Source of the DNA: Bradyrhizobium sp. ORS 285
Lineage (GTDB): Bacteria; Pseudomonadota; Alphaproteobacteria; Rhizobiales; Xanthobacteraceae
Direction of reading: 5' to 3'
NCBI RefSeq assembly: GCF_900176205.1
Contig: NZ_LT859959.1
Span: 7,181,001-7,245,000 of the forward strand
DNA length: 64,000 bases
Within the stretch, counting starts at the first letter, position 1. Each line of letters opens with the position of its first letter. The notes below the pieces were generated by a model, which did not search any database, had not been told where the DNA came from, and saw only the letters and a list, made by a program, of their open reading frames with translations. Positions 43,602 to 53,732 of the stretch are shown here, piece after piece. A program made the position numbers and the translations under genes.

Positions 43602-44066
43602 AGGCGCAAATCAGGGCCGAAGCCCTGTGGTCGGGCGCCCTTCTAGGGCACGGCGGCGGGGGTGACAAGGCGGGGGAGAGGATATTTCCAACCGAAAACC
43701 GGCGGCGCGGCGGAGAGCCGCCGAGAAAGTGCCCGAGGCCGTCGTGGAGCGGCCCAAGACGGGTGGGACCGCCGTACGCTGACACATACCGGCGGTCCCG
43801 TGTCGCTACATCTTGGGGAAACCGACGGAAGAGACGGGGGTCAATCCGGCCGGCCTGAGCGACGCGGCGGACCCTGGGGCATCGGAGCGTGCACTGCAAC
43901 GCAAACCGTTCCTTAACCTAACCGGTCAAGGTTACCGGAGCTGCCCGGCTATCCGATTGGTAACACGGTGCTTTTTGCAGGGGTGAATCCCCGCAGCGCC
44001 GGCCGCGGGAGCATGCTGCGCAACATGTTGCACCCGATGCGGCCGGGCCGCTGGCAGATACCCCGT
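43602..44066. other. Intergenic region between tRNA-Ser and the ROK gene
   Basis: The 465 bp hold no supported gene. Arms GGGACCGCCG (43765-43774) and CGGCGGTCCC (43790-43799) form a 10-bp stem with a 15-base loop, without a T tail. Confidence 0.4.
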
Positions 44067-45218
44067 TCAATCCTTCTTCGCCGCCTTCTTGTCGTCCGCC
44101 TTCTTGTCCTCGGACTTGTCGTCCTTGTCCTTGTCCTTGTCCTTCTCCTTGCGCCCGTTCTCCTTGCGGCGGTTGGTGAAGCGGGCGTTGCCGAGGCCGG
44201 TGCCGATGGTCAGCACGCCCCAGCGCTCGAATTCCTGCATGAACGGCACCTCGGAGAGGCCCTGGACGACGCCGTCATTGTGCATCAGCACTGCGGTGTC
44301 GTGATCGCCGATCATCGGGATCGCCTCGACCAGGCTGGAGGGCAGATTGAACTTGCTGCTCTCCCAATTGCCCGGCAGGTTCTGCGCGCCCTTCTCGATC
44401 GAGCCGTCCTCGTTGATGACGCCCGGGCAGGCGATGCCGATGAACGGGGCGAGCCTGAGGCCCTCGGTGTCGGCCTCCTCGATCAGCCCCTTCAGCATCT
44501 TGGCGAGCCGCTTCACCGCGCCCTCGCGTGTCGGCTCGTCGTCGGCGTGGCGCCACAGATCGGACTTCCAGACCGAGGCCTTCGACAGGTCCGGTGTCTT
44601 CTTCCAGGACGTTTCCACCACGCCGCAGCGGATGTTAGTGCCGCCGATGTCGACCGCGAGGATGCTGTCATGGGCCTCGAAGATCCAGGACGGCGCCAGA
44701 TGCAGCGCGCCGATCAGCCCGGCATCGTCGGGGTGGTAGCGGATCGGCTCCAGCTCCACCTCAAAGCCCTCGTCCTTCAGGATGATCTCGGTGCGCGCGA
44801 TCGCGAGCTCGCCGAGCCGCGAGTCGCGGAAGCCGCCGCCGACCACGATGCATTCGGTCTTGGCCCAGGCCTTGGTGCGCAGGAAGCGGCGGGTGACGTG
44901 GGCGAGCTCCTGGGCGAACTCCTCGATCGCGGAATGCACCACGGCGGAGGCCTCGGTGTCGTCGCCGACCAGGATCGCGTCCAGCGCCTTCTTGCTGATG
45001 GTCTCGCTGTCCTCGTCGCCGAACGGGTCCTTGCCCGATTTGCGCAGCGGCTTGCGCCAGCGCTCCAGGATCTTGCGGAACGCGCCCTTGGAGGCGCGGT
45101 CGCCGAGGAAGCCGTCCTCGTCCTTGAGCTCGATGTTGAAGCTGTCGATCTCGACCGACGGCAGCCGCGCGGCGCCGTGACGGGCAATGCCCGTGGTGGT
45201 CATGACGTCGTCGGCCAT
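44067..45218 (-). CDS. ROK-family kinase-like protein with swapped halves
   Basis: The 383-residue protein has ROK/ASKHA sugar-kinase motifs in non-standard order. Residues 35-175 match the usual C-terminal half: GDRASKGAFRKILE, then CIVVGGGFRDSRL (123-135) and DDAGLIGALHLAP. Residues 183-350 match the usual N-terminal half: phosphate-binding VDIGGTNIRCG (189-199), IACPGVINEDG, HNDGVVQGLSE with candidate catalytic Asp315, and TIGTGLGNARF (338-347). The ROK zinc motif is not visible. The tail after 350 is a Lys/Asp repeat coded by a hexanucleotide run. It may phosphorylate a sugar; substrate unknown. Confidence 0.75.
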   Translation of the reverse strand: MADDVMTTTGIARHGAARLPSVEIDSFNIELKDEDGFLGDRASKGAFRKILERWRKPLRKSGKDPFGDEDSETISKKALDAILVGDDTEASAVVHSAIEEFAQELAHVTRRFLRTKAWAKTECIVVGGGFRDSRLGELAIARTEIILKDEGFEVELEPIRYHPDDAGLIGALHLAPSWIFEAHDSILAVDIGGTNIRCGVVETSWKKTPDLSKASVWKSDLWRHADDEPTREGAVKRLAKMLKGLIEEADTEGLRLAPFIGIACPGVINEDGSIEKGAQNLPGNWESSKFNLPSSLVEAIPMIGDHDTAVLMHNDGVVQGLSEVPFMQEFERWGVLTIGTGLGNARFTNRRKENGRKEKDKDKDKDDKSEDKKADDKKAAKKD

Positions 45219-45293
45219 ACTGTCCCTGCCCTTCTGCTCCGTGTGCGGGACAACGGCGGACGAAACCGTTGGTTTCGGGGGCGATCCTTTACC

Positions 45294-45321
45294 TTGACTC
45301 GGCGCCTCGGGCCGCTATAAG
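45294..45321 (+). promoter_or_regulatory. Probable housekeeping-sigma promoter of rplU-rpmA
   Basis: TTGACT (45294-45299), a 16-base spacer and TATAAG (45316-45321) match the RpoD pattern. The predicted transcript starts about 200 bases before rplU. Confidence 0.65.
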
Positions 45322-45333
45322 CCCCCGATCGAC

Positions 45334-45460
45334 CGGCGCGAGCTTCTCGCGCCGATTGTCGTTGCGCGTATCGGACAGGCCGCGATGCCTGGGACACGCC
45401 GACGCCGGTCCCGATCGGGCCGGACCGGACTCTCTAAGAAATATGAACCATAACGACTGA
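45334..45460 (+). promoter_or_regulatory. Structured 5' leader of rplU
   Basis: Two hairpins follow the promoter: CGGCGCGA/TCGCGCCG with loop GCTTC (45334-45354), and CCGGTCC/GGACCGG (45405-45428). A five-codon open frame, ATG AAC CAT AAC GAC TGA, lies at 45443-45460. This arrangement may serve autoregulation by a ribosomal protein; no direct evidence. Confidence 0.4.
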
Positions 45461-45523
45461 ACAAGAAGCCGACCCGGGGCGTCAGCGCTCTGAGGCCGGG
45501 ATCGAACACGAAGGATGAGAACG

Positions 45524-45907
45524 ATGTTCGCAGTCATCAAGACCGGCGGCAAGCAATACCGCGTCGCCCCGGATGATGTGCTCGAGATTGGCAAGATCGA
45601 CGGTGAACCCGGCACGATCGTGCAGCTGAACGAAGTGCTGGTGGTCGGTGGCGACACCCCGGTGCTGGGCATTCCGGCGGTGGCCGGCGCGTCCGTGGCC
45701 GTCGAGGTGCTGGACCACAAGCGTGGCCCCAAGGTCATCGCGTTCAAGAAGCGCCGCCGCAAGAATTCGCGCCGCAAGCGCGGCTACCGGGACGAGCTGA
45801 CGTTGATCCGCGTCTCGGAGATCCTGACCGACAACGCCAAGCCGACCAAGGGCCCGCGCCCGAAGAAGGCCAAGGCGGAAGCCCCGGCGGCCGACGCCGC
45901 GGAGTAA
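45524..45907 (+). CDS. rplU: 50S ribosomal protein L21
   Basis: The product starts MFAVIKTGGKQYRVAPDDVL and has the L21 hallmark KVIAFKKRRRKNSRRKRGYR, where the basic loop contacts 23S rRNA. A Lys/Ala/Pro-rich C-terminal extension of about 25 residues is typical of alphaproteobacterial L21. AAGGA precedes the start. It is followed by rpmA in the conserved rplU-rpmA-obgE order, here interrupted by two extra genes before obgE. Confidence 0.97.
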   Translation: MFAVIKTGGKQYRVAPDDVLEIGKIDGEPGTIVQLNEVLVVGGDTPVLGIPAVAGASVAVEVLDHKRGPKVIAFKKRRRKNSRRKRGYRDELTLIRVSEILTDNAKPTKGPRPKKAKAEAPAADAAE

Positions 45908-45953
45908 GCGTGCCGGCGCGATCAGCGCGCCGCACCGGCTTTGAAGCTCATCC

Positions 45954-45974
45954 GCGCGGATTTTTTATCCGCGC
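45954..45974 (+). terminator. Hairpin between rplU and rpmA
   Basis: GCGCGGA and TCCGCGC form a 7-bp stem with loop TTTTTTA, followed by only TTT. It may attenuate or stabilise the transcript rather than end it. Confidence 0.35.
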
Positions 45975-46040
45975 TTTGCAATTGTGAATGATCCCTTAGC
46001 GGAATCGCGCTAATGGTGATCGCGACATCGGAGACGAGCG

Positions 46041-46310
46041 ATGGCTCATAAAAAGGCAGGCGGTTCATCCCGCAACGGACGCGACTCCAAGGGCAAGCGC
46101 CTCGGCATCAAGGCGTTCGGCGGCGAGCGCGTGATTCCCGGCAACATCATTGCGCGTCAGCGCGGCACGACCTGGCATCCCGGCCTCAACGTCGGCATGG
46201 GCACCGACCACACGATCTTCGCGAAAGTCGAGGGCGTCGTCGAGTTCCATGACCGTGCCAACCGCACGTTCATCTCGGTACGTCCGGTACTCGCCGAAGC
46301 TGCTGAGTAG
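46041..46310 (+). CDS. rpmA: 50S ribosomal protein L27
   Basis: The 89-residue protein starts [20 protein letters not shown], whose N-terminal tail reaches the peptidyl-transferase centre, and continues with the family pattern [15 protein letters not shown] and [10 protein letters not shown]. No N-terminal cleavage extension of the Firmicutes kind is present. Second gene of the rplU operon. Confidence 0.98.
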   Translation: MAHKKAGGSSRNGRDSKGKRLGIKAFGGERVIPGNIIARQRGTTWHPGLNVGMGTDHTIFAKVEGVVEFHDRANRTFISVRPVLAEAAE

Positions 46311-46374
46311 AATACGGTGGAACGATACGCGTCCGCCGGGTCCTGACAAACCGGCGGAGCGCCAGATGGCTCCA

Positions 46375-46410
46375 GGGGAGGCGGGACAACCGGCCTCCCC
46401 TTTTCATTTT
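46375..46410 (+). terminator. Rho-independent terminator of rplU-rpmA
   Basis: GGGGAGGC (46375-46382) and GCCTCCCC (46393-46400) form an 8-bp stem, immediately followed by TTTTCATTTT. Confidence 0.8.
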
Positions 46411-46437
46411 CGCTGATCGATTGATCCCGAAGCGTCG

Positions 46438-47037
46438 ATGGAGCCCGACATGCTGCAGGACATCACCACTCCCACCTTGCGCAAGGCGAGACCTTGCGTC
46501 CTCGAGACACCCCGGCTGACGCTGCGTCCGCCCGTGCTCGCGGACGTGACAGCCATTGCCAAGCTCGCCGATGACCGGCGCATTGCCGAGAACACCCGCC
46601 GCCTGCCGCATCCCTATTCGGAGGTCGACGCCGCGCGCTTCGTGCGGACGCTGGAGCACAGCGGCGAGACGGCGTTCGTGATCGAGCATCTCGATGCGCC
46701 GATCGGCATGGTCGGCATCAACCGGCCGGCCTCGGGGCGCGCCGAGCTCGGCTACTGGCTGGGTGTCGATTATTGGGGCCGCGGCTTCGGTACCGAAGCC
46801 GCGCGCGCGGCGATCGATGATTTCTTCGAGGGCGGTGAGGACAATGTGCTGATCGGGCACGCCCGCGTCAGCAATCCAGGTTCGCGCAACATCCTCGAAA
46901 AGTGCGGCTTCCAATGGACCGGCGTCGAACTGCACCGCTTCGAGGTGATCGGCTCCTCGGCGCCCGTCGATGCGTTCCGGCTGACCCGCGGCGTGTGGGC
47001 GTCGCTGAAGGCGTGGGCGAATACGGGGCGGCGGTAG
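46438..47037 (+). CDS. GNAT-family N-acetyltransferase (RimJ/RimL-like)
   Basis: The 199-residue protein has the RimJ-type layout: LETPRLTLRPPVLADVTAIA, GYWLGVDYWGRGFGTEAARA with the acetyl-CoA loop (WGRGFGTEA), and the terminal NPGSRNILEKCGFQWTG. Such enzymes acetylate N-termini or small molecules. The start is 46438 or 46450. Lying directly after the L27 terminator it probably has its own promoter. Confidence 0.85.
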   Translation: MEPDMLQDITTPTLRKARPCVLETPRLTLRPPVLADVTAIAKLADDRRIAENTRRLPHPYSEVDAARFVRTLEHSGETAFVIEHLDAPIGMVGINRPASGRAELGYWLGVDYWGRGFGTEAARAAIDDFFEGGEDNVLIGHARVSNPGSRNILEKCGFQWTGVELHRFEVIGSSAPVDAFRLTRGVWASLKAWANTGRR

Positions 47038-47348
47038 GTCCCGCGCGCCTTCCAAAATCGGTGTCGTCCCTGCGAACGCAGGGACCCATAACCACCGGCC
47101 GTGTTGAGGCAGGCCACTGCCAGCCACGTCCCTCGATAGCTTCCGCGGTATGGGTCCCTGCGTTCGCAGGGACGACAGCGTTGGCGGGGTGAGAGATCGG
47201 CCAAACACTCCCTGTCGTCCCGGCCTTGAGCCGGGACCCCAGCCACCGACATCGGTGGTGGATCACGCTGGATCCACAGCCTTCTCCGACGCAGGCTGCA
47301 CGGAGTCTGGGTCCCGGCTCAAGGCCGGGACGACGGCGGTGGGTGCCG
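47038..47348. repeat. Two large intergenic inverted repeats
   Basis: The first has perfect 28-bp arms at 47063-47090 and 47149-47176, each containing the self-complementary GTCCCTGCG-AA-CGCAGGGAC. The second has perfect 26-bp arms at 47214-47239 and 47309-47334 built on GTCCCGGCC-TTGA-GCCGGGAC-like sequence. No gene is present. The halves resemble dispersed palindromic units placed head to head. Confidence 0.85.
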
Positions 47349-48266
47349 CTACACCGGCGGATTCACCGCGCCCGCGCCCTGCCCCAAACCTCGTTCGCGC
47401 AGGTAGATGTAGAGGCCGGCGCCGATGATGATGATGGCGCCGATGATCGTCGCCGGATGCGGCACGTCGCCGAACACGACGAAGCCGAACAGGACGGCCC
47501 AGACGATCATCGTGTACTGATAGGGCACGACCACCGAGGCCGGCGCCAGCTTCAGCGAGCGGTTGACGCAGAACAGCGCGGTCACCGAAATGAGGCCGGC
47601 GGCGGCGAACAGCACCAGGCTGCCGGGCGTCGGCGTCACCCAGCCGAATGCGGACATGGCAGCACCGAGCAGGAAGGTGCCGACGAATTGCGACGACGCC
47701 ATCACGATGTCGGGCGTTGAGCGCAGGCTGCGCGTGATCAGCATCAGCACGGCGAACGAGAGGCTGCCGCCGAGCGCGATCAGCGCCGGCAGGCTGAAGG
47801 TCTGTGCCGACGGACGCAGCGCAATCAACACGCCGCAAAAGCCGATCAGGATCGCGGTCCAGCGCCGCCAGCCGACATGCTCGCGCAGCACCAGCGCCGA
47901 CAACGCCGTGACGAAGATCGGCCCGGCGAGATAGTAGGTGATCACGTCGGCGAGCGGCAGATAGACGGTGGCGAGGAAGAACGCCGCGACCTCGAGCGTC
48001 GACAGGATCACGCGCACCAGTTGCAGCCAGGGGCGTTCGAGCTGCAGGAATGCACTGCGGTTGCGCCAGATGAACGGCGCGAGCAGCAGCAGCGCCGCGC
48101 AGGCGCGCAGCCACAGCAGCTGGCCGACGGCATAGGTCGAGACCAGGAACTTGCCCAGCGCGTCGCCGAACGAGAACATCGCGATCGACAGCAGCATCAG
48201 GCCGATGCCGGCCAGCCGCGCGGAACGCTCGTCATTGGCGGTGGAGATTCGGGAGAGCATGCTCAT
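47349..48266 (-). CDS. EamA/DMT-superfamily transporter
   Basis: The 305-residue protein has ten hydrophobic segments in two EamA repeats, with FFLATVYLPLADVITYYLAG in the first and APASVVVPYQYTMIVWAVLF in the second, a typical drug/metabolite exporter pattern. Substrate unknown. It is divergent from obgE. Confidence 0.85.
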   Translation of the reverse strand: MSMLSRISTANDERSARLAGIGLMLLSIAMFSFGDALGKFLVSTYAVGQLLWLRACAALLLLAPFIWRNRSAFLQLERPWLQLVRVILSTLEVAAFFLATVYLPLADVITYYLAGPIFVTALSALVLREHVGWRRWTAILIGFCGVLIALRPSAQTFSLPALIALGGSLSFAVLMLITRSLRSTPDIVMASSQFVGTFLLGAAMSAFGWVTPTPGSLVLFAAAGLISVTALFCVNRSLKLAPASVVVPYQYTMIVWAVLFGFVVFGDVPHPATIIGAIIIIGAGLYIYLRERGLGQGAGAVNPPV

Positions 48267-48416
48267 GATCGGGCTGCCTTATCAGGCCCACTGGACCTGC
48301 TCCAGCCCTTCCGCGGAAAGCGTGGCGCAGCCCTGCCGCAACCCGGGCGCAAGGCTCGCCCACCCCTTGCGCAGCGCGCGTTTACCGCTCGAAATTAAGG
48401 CTTCCGGCCGAATTAA

Positions 48417-49538
<1,122 letters not shown>

Positions 49539-49684
49539 GCTGAAGCTCAACCTTGCCTCGCGAGCCCCGGCTTGCGACACTCCGCCGCGATCTCTCACTG
49601 CATAGCCCCGTCCAGCGCGGACCGCGTCTCAATCACGCAACCGTTCGCCTCGCGACGCGGGCTCGAACCGATCCCGTATCTGCC

Positions 49685-50818
49685 ATGGCCCCCCGTCTCG
49701 AAAATTTCCGCCGTATCGTCGTCAAGGTCGGCTCGTCGCTCTTGGTCGATTCCGAGGCCGGCGAGGTCCGCGCCTCCTGGCTCACGGCGCTGGCCGCCGA
49801 CATCGCCCGGTTGCATGGCCGCGGCTGCGAGGTGCTGGTGGTGTCTTCCGGCTCGATCGCGCTCGGCCGCAGCCGCTTGAGGCTGCCGCGCGGACCGCTG
49901 AAACTGGAGGAGAGCCAGGCGGCGGCGGCCGTCGGCCAGATCGCGCTGGCGCGGATCTGGTCGGAGGTGCTCGGCGCCCACGGCATCGGCGCCGGCCAGA
50001 TCCTGGTGACCTTGCAGGACACCGAGGAGCGCCGGCGGTATCTCAACGCGCGCTCGACGATCGGAAAACTGCTGGAATGGCGCGCGGTGCCGGTGATCAA
50101 CGAGAACGACACGGTGGCGACCGCCGAGATCCGCTACGGCGACAACGACCGCCTTGCCGCGCGCGTTGCGACCATGGCGAGCGCCGATCTGCTGGTGCTG
50201 CTGTCGGACATCGACGGCCTCTACACCGCCCCGCCCGCGCAGGATCCGAACGCGAAGCTGATCCCGGTGGTCGAGAGCATCACCGCCGACATCGAGGCGA
50301 TGGCCGGCAGCGCCGCGTCCGAGCTCTCGCGCGGCGGCATGAAGACCAAGATCGAGGCCGCCAAGATCGCGACCACCGGCGGCACCCATATGCTGATCGC
50401 CTCCGGCAAGATCGAGCATCCGCTGGCCGCGATCGCCAATGGCGGCCGCTGCACCTGGTTCCTGACCCCGGCCAATCCCGTCACCTCGCGCAAACGCTGG
50501 ATCGCCGGCTCGCTGGAGCCGAAGGGCACGCTGACGATCGACGCCGGCGCCGTCGCCGCGCTGCGCGCTGGGAAGAGCCTGCTGCCGGCCGGCGTGATCA
50601 AGGTCGACGGCCAGTTCGCCCGCGGCGATGCCGTGCTGGTGCGCGGGCCGGACACCCACGAGATCGGCCGAGGCCTCGTCGCCTACGACGCCGACGACGC
50701 CGAGCGCATCAAGGGCCGCTCCTCGCCGGATGTCGCCGTGATCCTTGGCATGTCCGGCCGCGCCGAGATGATCCACCGCGACGATCTGGTGATCGGGCCG
50801 GCGGGGGCGGCAGGCTAG
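49685..50818 (+). CDS. proB: Glutamate 5-kinase
   Basis: The product is 377 residues from [20 protein letters not shown]. The amino-acid-kinase domain (1-260) has [33 protein letters not shown] and LLSDIDGLY, and the C-terminal PUA domain is present (about 285-365). It phosphorylates glutamate in the first step of proline synthesis and is normally feedback-inhibited by proline. proA follows 725 bp downstream, separated by a minus-strand ParDE pair. Confidence 0.96.
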   Translation: MAPRLENFRRIVVKVGSSLLVDSEAGEVRASWLTALAADIARLHGRGCEVLVVSSGSIALGRSRLRLPRGPLKLEESQAAAAVGQIALARIWSEVLGAHGIGAGQILVTLQDTEERRRYLNARSTIGKLLEWRAVPVINENDTVATAEIRYGDNDRLAARVATMASADLLVLLSDIDGLYTAPPAQDPNAKLIPVVESITADIEAMAGSAASELSRGGMKTKIEAAKIATTGGTHMLIASGKIEHPLAAIANGGRCTWFLTPANPVTSRKRWIAGSLEPKGTLTIDAGAVAALRAGKSLLPAGVIKVDGQFARGDAVLVRGPDTHEIGRGLVAYDADDAERIKGRSSPDVAVILGMSGRAEMIHRDDLVIGPAGAAG

Positions 50819-50819
50819 G

Positions 50820-51128
50820 CTAGGACTTACCCTTCAGCTCCCGTTCGAAATCGCGCCCGCCATAGGCGACCGTCACGATCTCCACGCGCGTCTTGAGGAT
50901 ACGGAAGGCAATTGTGACACGGCGCTCGAAGCCGATGGTCCGCAGTCCTTTGAGGATGTCGTCTCGCCTGGTGCCCCGCTCGGGAAACTGCTCCAGCGCC
51001 AAGCAGGTGTCGCGTATCCGCCGCACATAAGCGATCGCAATGGCCGGGCTGCTGTGATCCGCGATGTAGTCGTAAAGGGCCGTCAACTCGGCGTTGGCTT
51101 CGTCCCGGAAGACGACCTTACGCCCCAC
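50820..51128 (-). CDS. ParE/RelE-family toxin
   Basis: The 102-residue protein fits ParE: VVFRDEANAELTALYDYIAD at the N-terminus, YVRRIRDTCLALEQFPERGT, and the closing IAFRILKTRVEIVTVAYGGRDF. ParE-type toxins inhibit gyrase or cleave mRNA. It is the second gene of the pair, overlapping the antitoxin by 11 bp, and converges on proB with one base between stops. Confidence 0.85.
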   Translation of the reverse strand: MGRKVVFRDEANAELTALYDYIADHSSPAIAIAYVRRIRDTCLALEQFPERGTRRDDILKGLRTIGFERRVTIAFRILKTRVEIVTVAYGGRDFERELKGKS

Positions 51129-51393
51129 GCTTATTGGCTTTCACACGACGGGCGTGCCGCGCCTCCAGACGCTCGAACACGGTCTCCGCCGGGATACTGG
51201 GCTTCTTGTTGGCGAGGGAGGCCTTCACCTTGCTGCGAAGAAAGTCGTCGTAGACGGCCCCGCGCTCGTCCAAGGCACGCAGCGCGTCAGCGAAAACATC
51301 GTTAACGTTCTCGTAATGACCGTTTTCCAGCTGGCGCTTCAGCATATCCTGCTGTTTGGCACTCAGCTCGACCTGAAATGCTTTGCTTGGCAT
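51118..51393 (-). CDS. ParD-like antitoxin
   Basis: The 91-residue protein starts MPSKAFQVELSAKQQDMLKR, then NGHYENVNDVFADALRAL, a ParD-type ribbon-helix-helix with the usual G-x-Y-x-N-x-x-x-V pattern. The C-terminal half is helical and charged, for toxin binding. It should repress its own promoter in the 150 bp before proA. Confidence 0.85.
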   Translation of the reverse strand: MPSKAFQVELSAKQQDMLKRQLENGHYENVNDVFADALRALDERGAVYDDFLRSKVKASLANKKPSIPAETVFERLEARHARRVKANKRGA

Positions 51394-51542
51394 GGCGTCC
51401 CGCCCTTGATCTCATGGCACCATAGCATAGCCAACGCTTGGGTTTGAGCCTCTCTCCGACCGCTTCGAACAGCGTCACCTGCACTTCGCATCCGGCCGTT
51501 TTCCGTGCTACACCATGACCTTAATTCAAGGTTGAACCGCCC

Positions 51543-52832
51543 ATGACCGCGCCTCTCAAAGCCATCGACGGCAGCGCCGATCTGCCCCAGCTGATGAACG
51601 ACCTCGCCCAGCGCGCCCGTGCGGCGGCGCGGGTGCTGGCGCTGGCGCCGGCCGAGCAGAAGAACCGGGCGCTGGAGGCGATGGAGCGGCTGATCCGTGC
51701 CCGCGCGGATGCGATCATTGCCGCCAATGCCGAGGATGTCGCCGAGGCCAAGGCCGGCGGCATGGCGGCGTCGTTCGTCGACCGTCTCACTCTGACGCCG
51801 GCGCGCGTCGCCGGCATGGCCGACGGCATCGCCGTCGTGCGCGGCGTCGCCGATCCCGTGGGCGTGGTCACCGAGAGCTGGCAGCGGCCGAACGGGATGA
51901 CGATCGAGCGTGTCCGGGTGCCGCTCGGCGTGATCGGCGTGATCTTCGAGAGCCGCCCCAACGTCGCAGCCGATGCCGGCGTGCTGTGCCTGAAGTCCGG
52001 CAATGCCGTGATCCTGCGCGGCGGCTCGGACTCTTTCCGCTCCTGCCGCGCGATCCATGAGTGCCTGGTCGACGGCCTGCGCGAAGCCGGGCTGCCCGAC
52101 GCGGCGATCACGCTGGTGCCGACGCGCGACCGCGCCGCGGTGGGCCTGCTGCTGTCCGGCCTGAACGGCGGAGTCGATGTGATCGTGCCGCGCGGGGGAA
52201 AAAGCCTCGTCGCGCGCGTCGAGGCCGAGGCGCGCGTGCCGGTGTTCGCGCATCTCGAAGGCGTCAACCACGTCTATGTCGATGGCGCCGCCGACCTCGA
52301 CATGGCGAAGTCGATCGTGCTGAACGCGAAGATGCGCCGCACCGGCGTCTGCGGCGCCGCCGAGACCCTGCTGATCGATCGGGCGTCGCAGGACAAGATC
52401 AAGCCGCTGGTCGAAATGCTGATCGGCGCGGGCTGCGAGGTGCGCGGCGACGATGCCGTGCGCGCAGCCGATGCACGCGTAAAGCCGGCCAGCAACGAGG
52501 ATTGGGACACCGAATATCTCGACGCGATCATCGCCGCGAAGGTGGTCGATGGCGTCGACGGGGCGATCGCGCATATCCACGCGCACGGCTCGCACCACAC
52601 CGATGCGATCGTCACCGCGGACGATGCTGTCGCCGACAAGTTCCTCAATGAAGTGGACTCCGCGATCGTGCTGCACAACGCCTCGACGCAGTTCGCCGAT
52701 GGCGGCGAGTTCGGCTTCGGCGCAGAAATTGGCATCGCCACGGGCAAGTTCCATGCACGCGGGCCCGTCGGGGTCGAGCAGCTGACTAGCTTCAAATACC
52801 GCATTCACGGCACCGGTCAGACACGGCCATGA
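51543..52832 (+). CDS. proA: Glutamate-5-semialdehyde dehydrogenase
   Basis: The 429-residue aldehyde-dehydrogenase-fold protein reduces glutamyl-5-phosphate to the semialdehyde with NADPH. Visible features are [40 protein letters not shown], the catalytic Cys in [14 protein letters not shown] and ALHNAST-like [20 protein letters not shown]. Length is normal. It forms the proline pathway with proB. Confidence 0.97.
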   Translation: MTAPLKAIDGSADLPQLMNDLAQRARAAARVLALAPAEQKNRALEAMERLIRARADAIIAANAEDVAEAKAGGMAASFVDRLTLTPARVAGMADGIAVVRGVADPVGVVTESWQRPNGMTIERVRVPLGVIGVIFESRPNVAADAGVLCLKSGNAVILRGGSDSFRSCRAIHECLVDGLREAGLPDAAITLVPTRDRAAVGLLLSGLNGGVDVIVPRGGKSLVARVEAEARVPVFAHLEGVNHVYVDGAADLDMAKSIVLNAKMRRTGVCGAAETLLIDRASQDKIKPLVEMLIGAGCEVRGDDAVRAADARVKPASNEDWDTEYLDAIIAAKVVDGVDGAIAHIHAHGSHHTDAIVTADDAVADKFLNEVDSAIVLHNASTQFADGGEFGFGAEIGIATGKFHARGPVGVEQLTSFKYRIHGTGQTRP

Positions 52833-52871
52833 CCGCCGCACCCTGTGGTTGAGTTGCGGGAGCAGCAGGCG

Positions 52872-53522
52872 GTGACAGACGTGACCGACGCCGCCGCCAT
52901 GCGCCTCGCGGTCCGCCAGACGCTGCCGCCCTACAGCGACGGCATGCGCATCGGCCTGCTCGGCGGCTCGTTCAATCCGCCGCACCAAGCGCACCGTGCG
53001 ATCAGCCTGTTTGCGCTGAAGCGGCTGCAGCTCGACCGCGTATGGTGGCTGGTGACGCCGGGCAATCCGCTCAAGGACAATGGTGGGCTGCATGCCCTGG
53101 CCGAACGCGCCGCCGCGGCGCGCAAGGTTGCCGCCGATCCGCGCATCGAGGTCAGCTGTCTCGAATCCGTCATTGGCACCCGCTACACTGCCGATACCAT
53201 CGACTATCTGCGCCGGCGTGCGTCACGCCTGCGCTTCGTGTGGATCATGGGCGCCGACAATCTCGCGCAGTTCCATCGCTGGCAGAAGTGGCGGCACATC
53301 GCGGCCCAGGTGCCGATTGCCGTGGTCGATCGCCCGCCCCGCAGCTTCCGTGCCCTGAACGCGCCTGCGGCCCGCGCGCTCGCGCGGTATCGCGTTGCCG
53401 AGGCCGATGCCAGCCGGCTGGCGGACCGCACCGCGCCGGCCTGGGTTTACCTCACGGGCTTGAAAATGAGCCTGTCGTCGACCGGGCTGAGGAACCCGGA
53501 CGGCAGCTGGAAGTCTTTCTGA
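52872..53522 (+). CDS. nadD: Nicotinate-nucleotide adenylyltransferase
   Basis: The core [20 protein letters not shown] has the HxGH-family nucleotidyltransferase motif in its alphaproteobacterial form (PPHQAH). [26 protein letters not shown] and the terminal [18 protein letters not shown] (SSTxIR-type) complete it. It adenylates nicotinate mononucleotide in NAD synthesis. Possible starts are GTG 52845, GTG 52872 (GGGAG upstream) or ATG 52899. It follows proA closely. Confidence 0.94.
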   Translation: MTDVTDAAAMRLAVRQTLPPYSDGMRIGLLGGSFNPPHQAHRAISLFALKRLQLDRVWWLVTPGNPLKDNGGLHALAERAAAARKVAADPRIEVSCLESVIGTRYTADTIDYLRRRASRLRFVWIMGADNLAQFHRWQKWRHIAAQVPIAVVDRPPRSFRALNAPAARALARYRVAEADASRLADRTAPAWVYLTGLKMSLSSTGLRNPDGSWKSF

Positions 53523-53732
53523 GATCCGCCCGGACTGGTCGGGCGGCACTGGATGTGCATGGAATGACCAATCCCGTCTTGGTCCGAGGCGGGTTTCAGG
53601 CGAATACCGGACCGGACAGCCGGGGGACTGGATTGTTGAAACCCAGAACCCCACATGCCTAGTATGGTCTGCAGGCCGGTACGGATTCGGCCTGCGATAC
53701 AGTGAAAGGAATGGTCCCTGACCACATCTGTA

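Noticed and set aside
43765..43799. 10-bp hairpin as terminator of the ROK gene
   Set aside because: It lies about 270 bp beyond the stop and lacks a T run in either direction.
43501..43899. A 132-codon minus-strand frame with a plausible start
   Set aside because: It runs through tRNA-Ser and an intergenic hairpin; no ribosome binding site and no protein-like composition.
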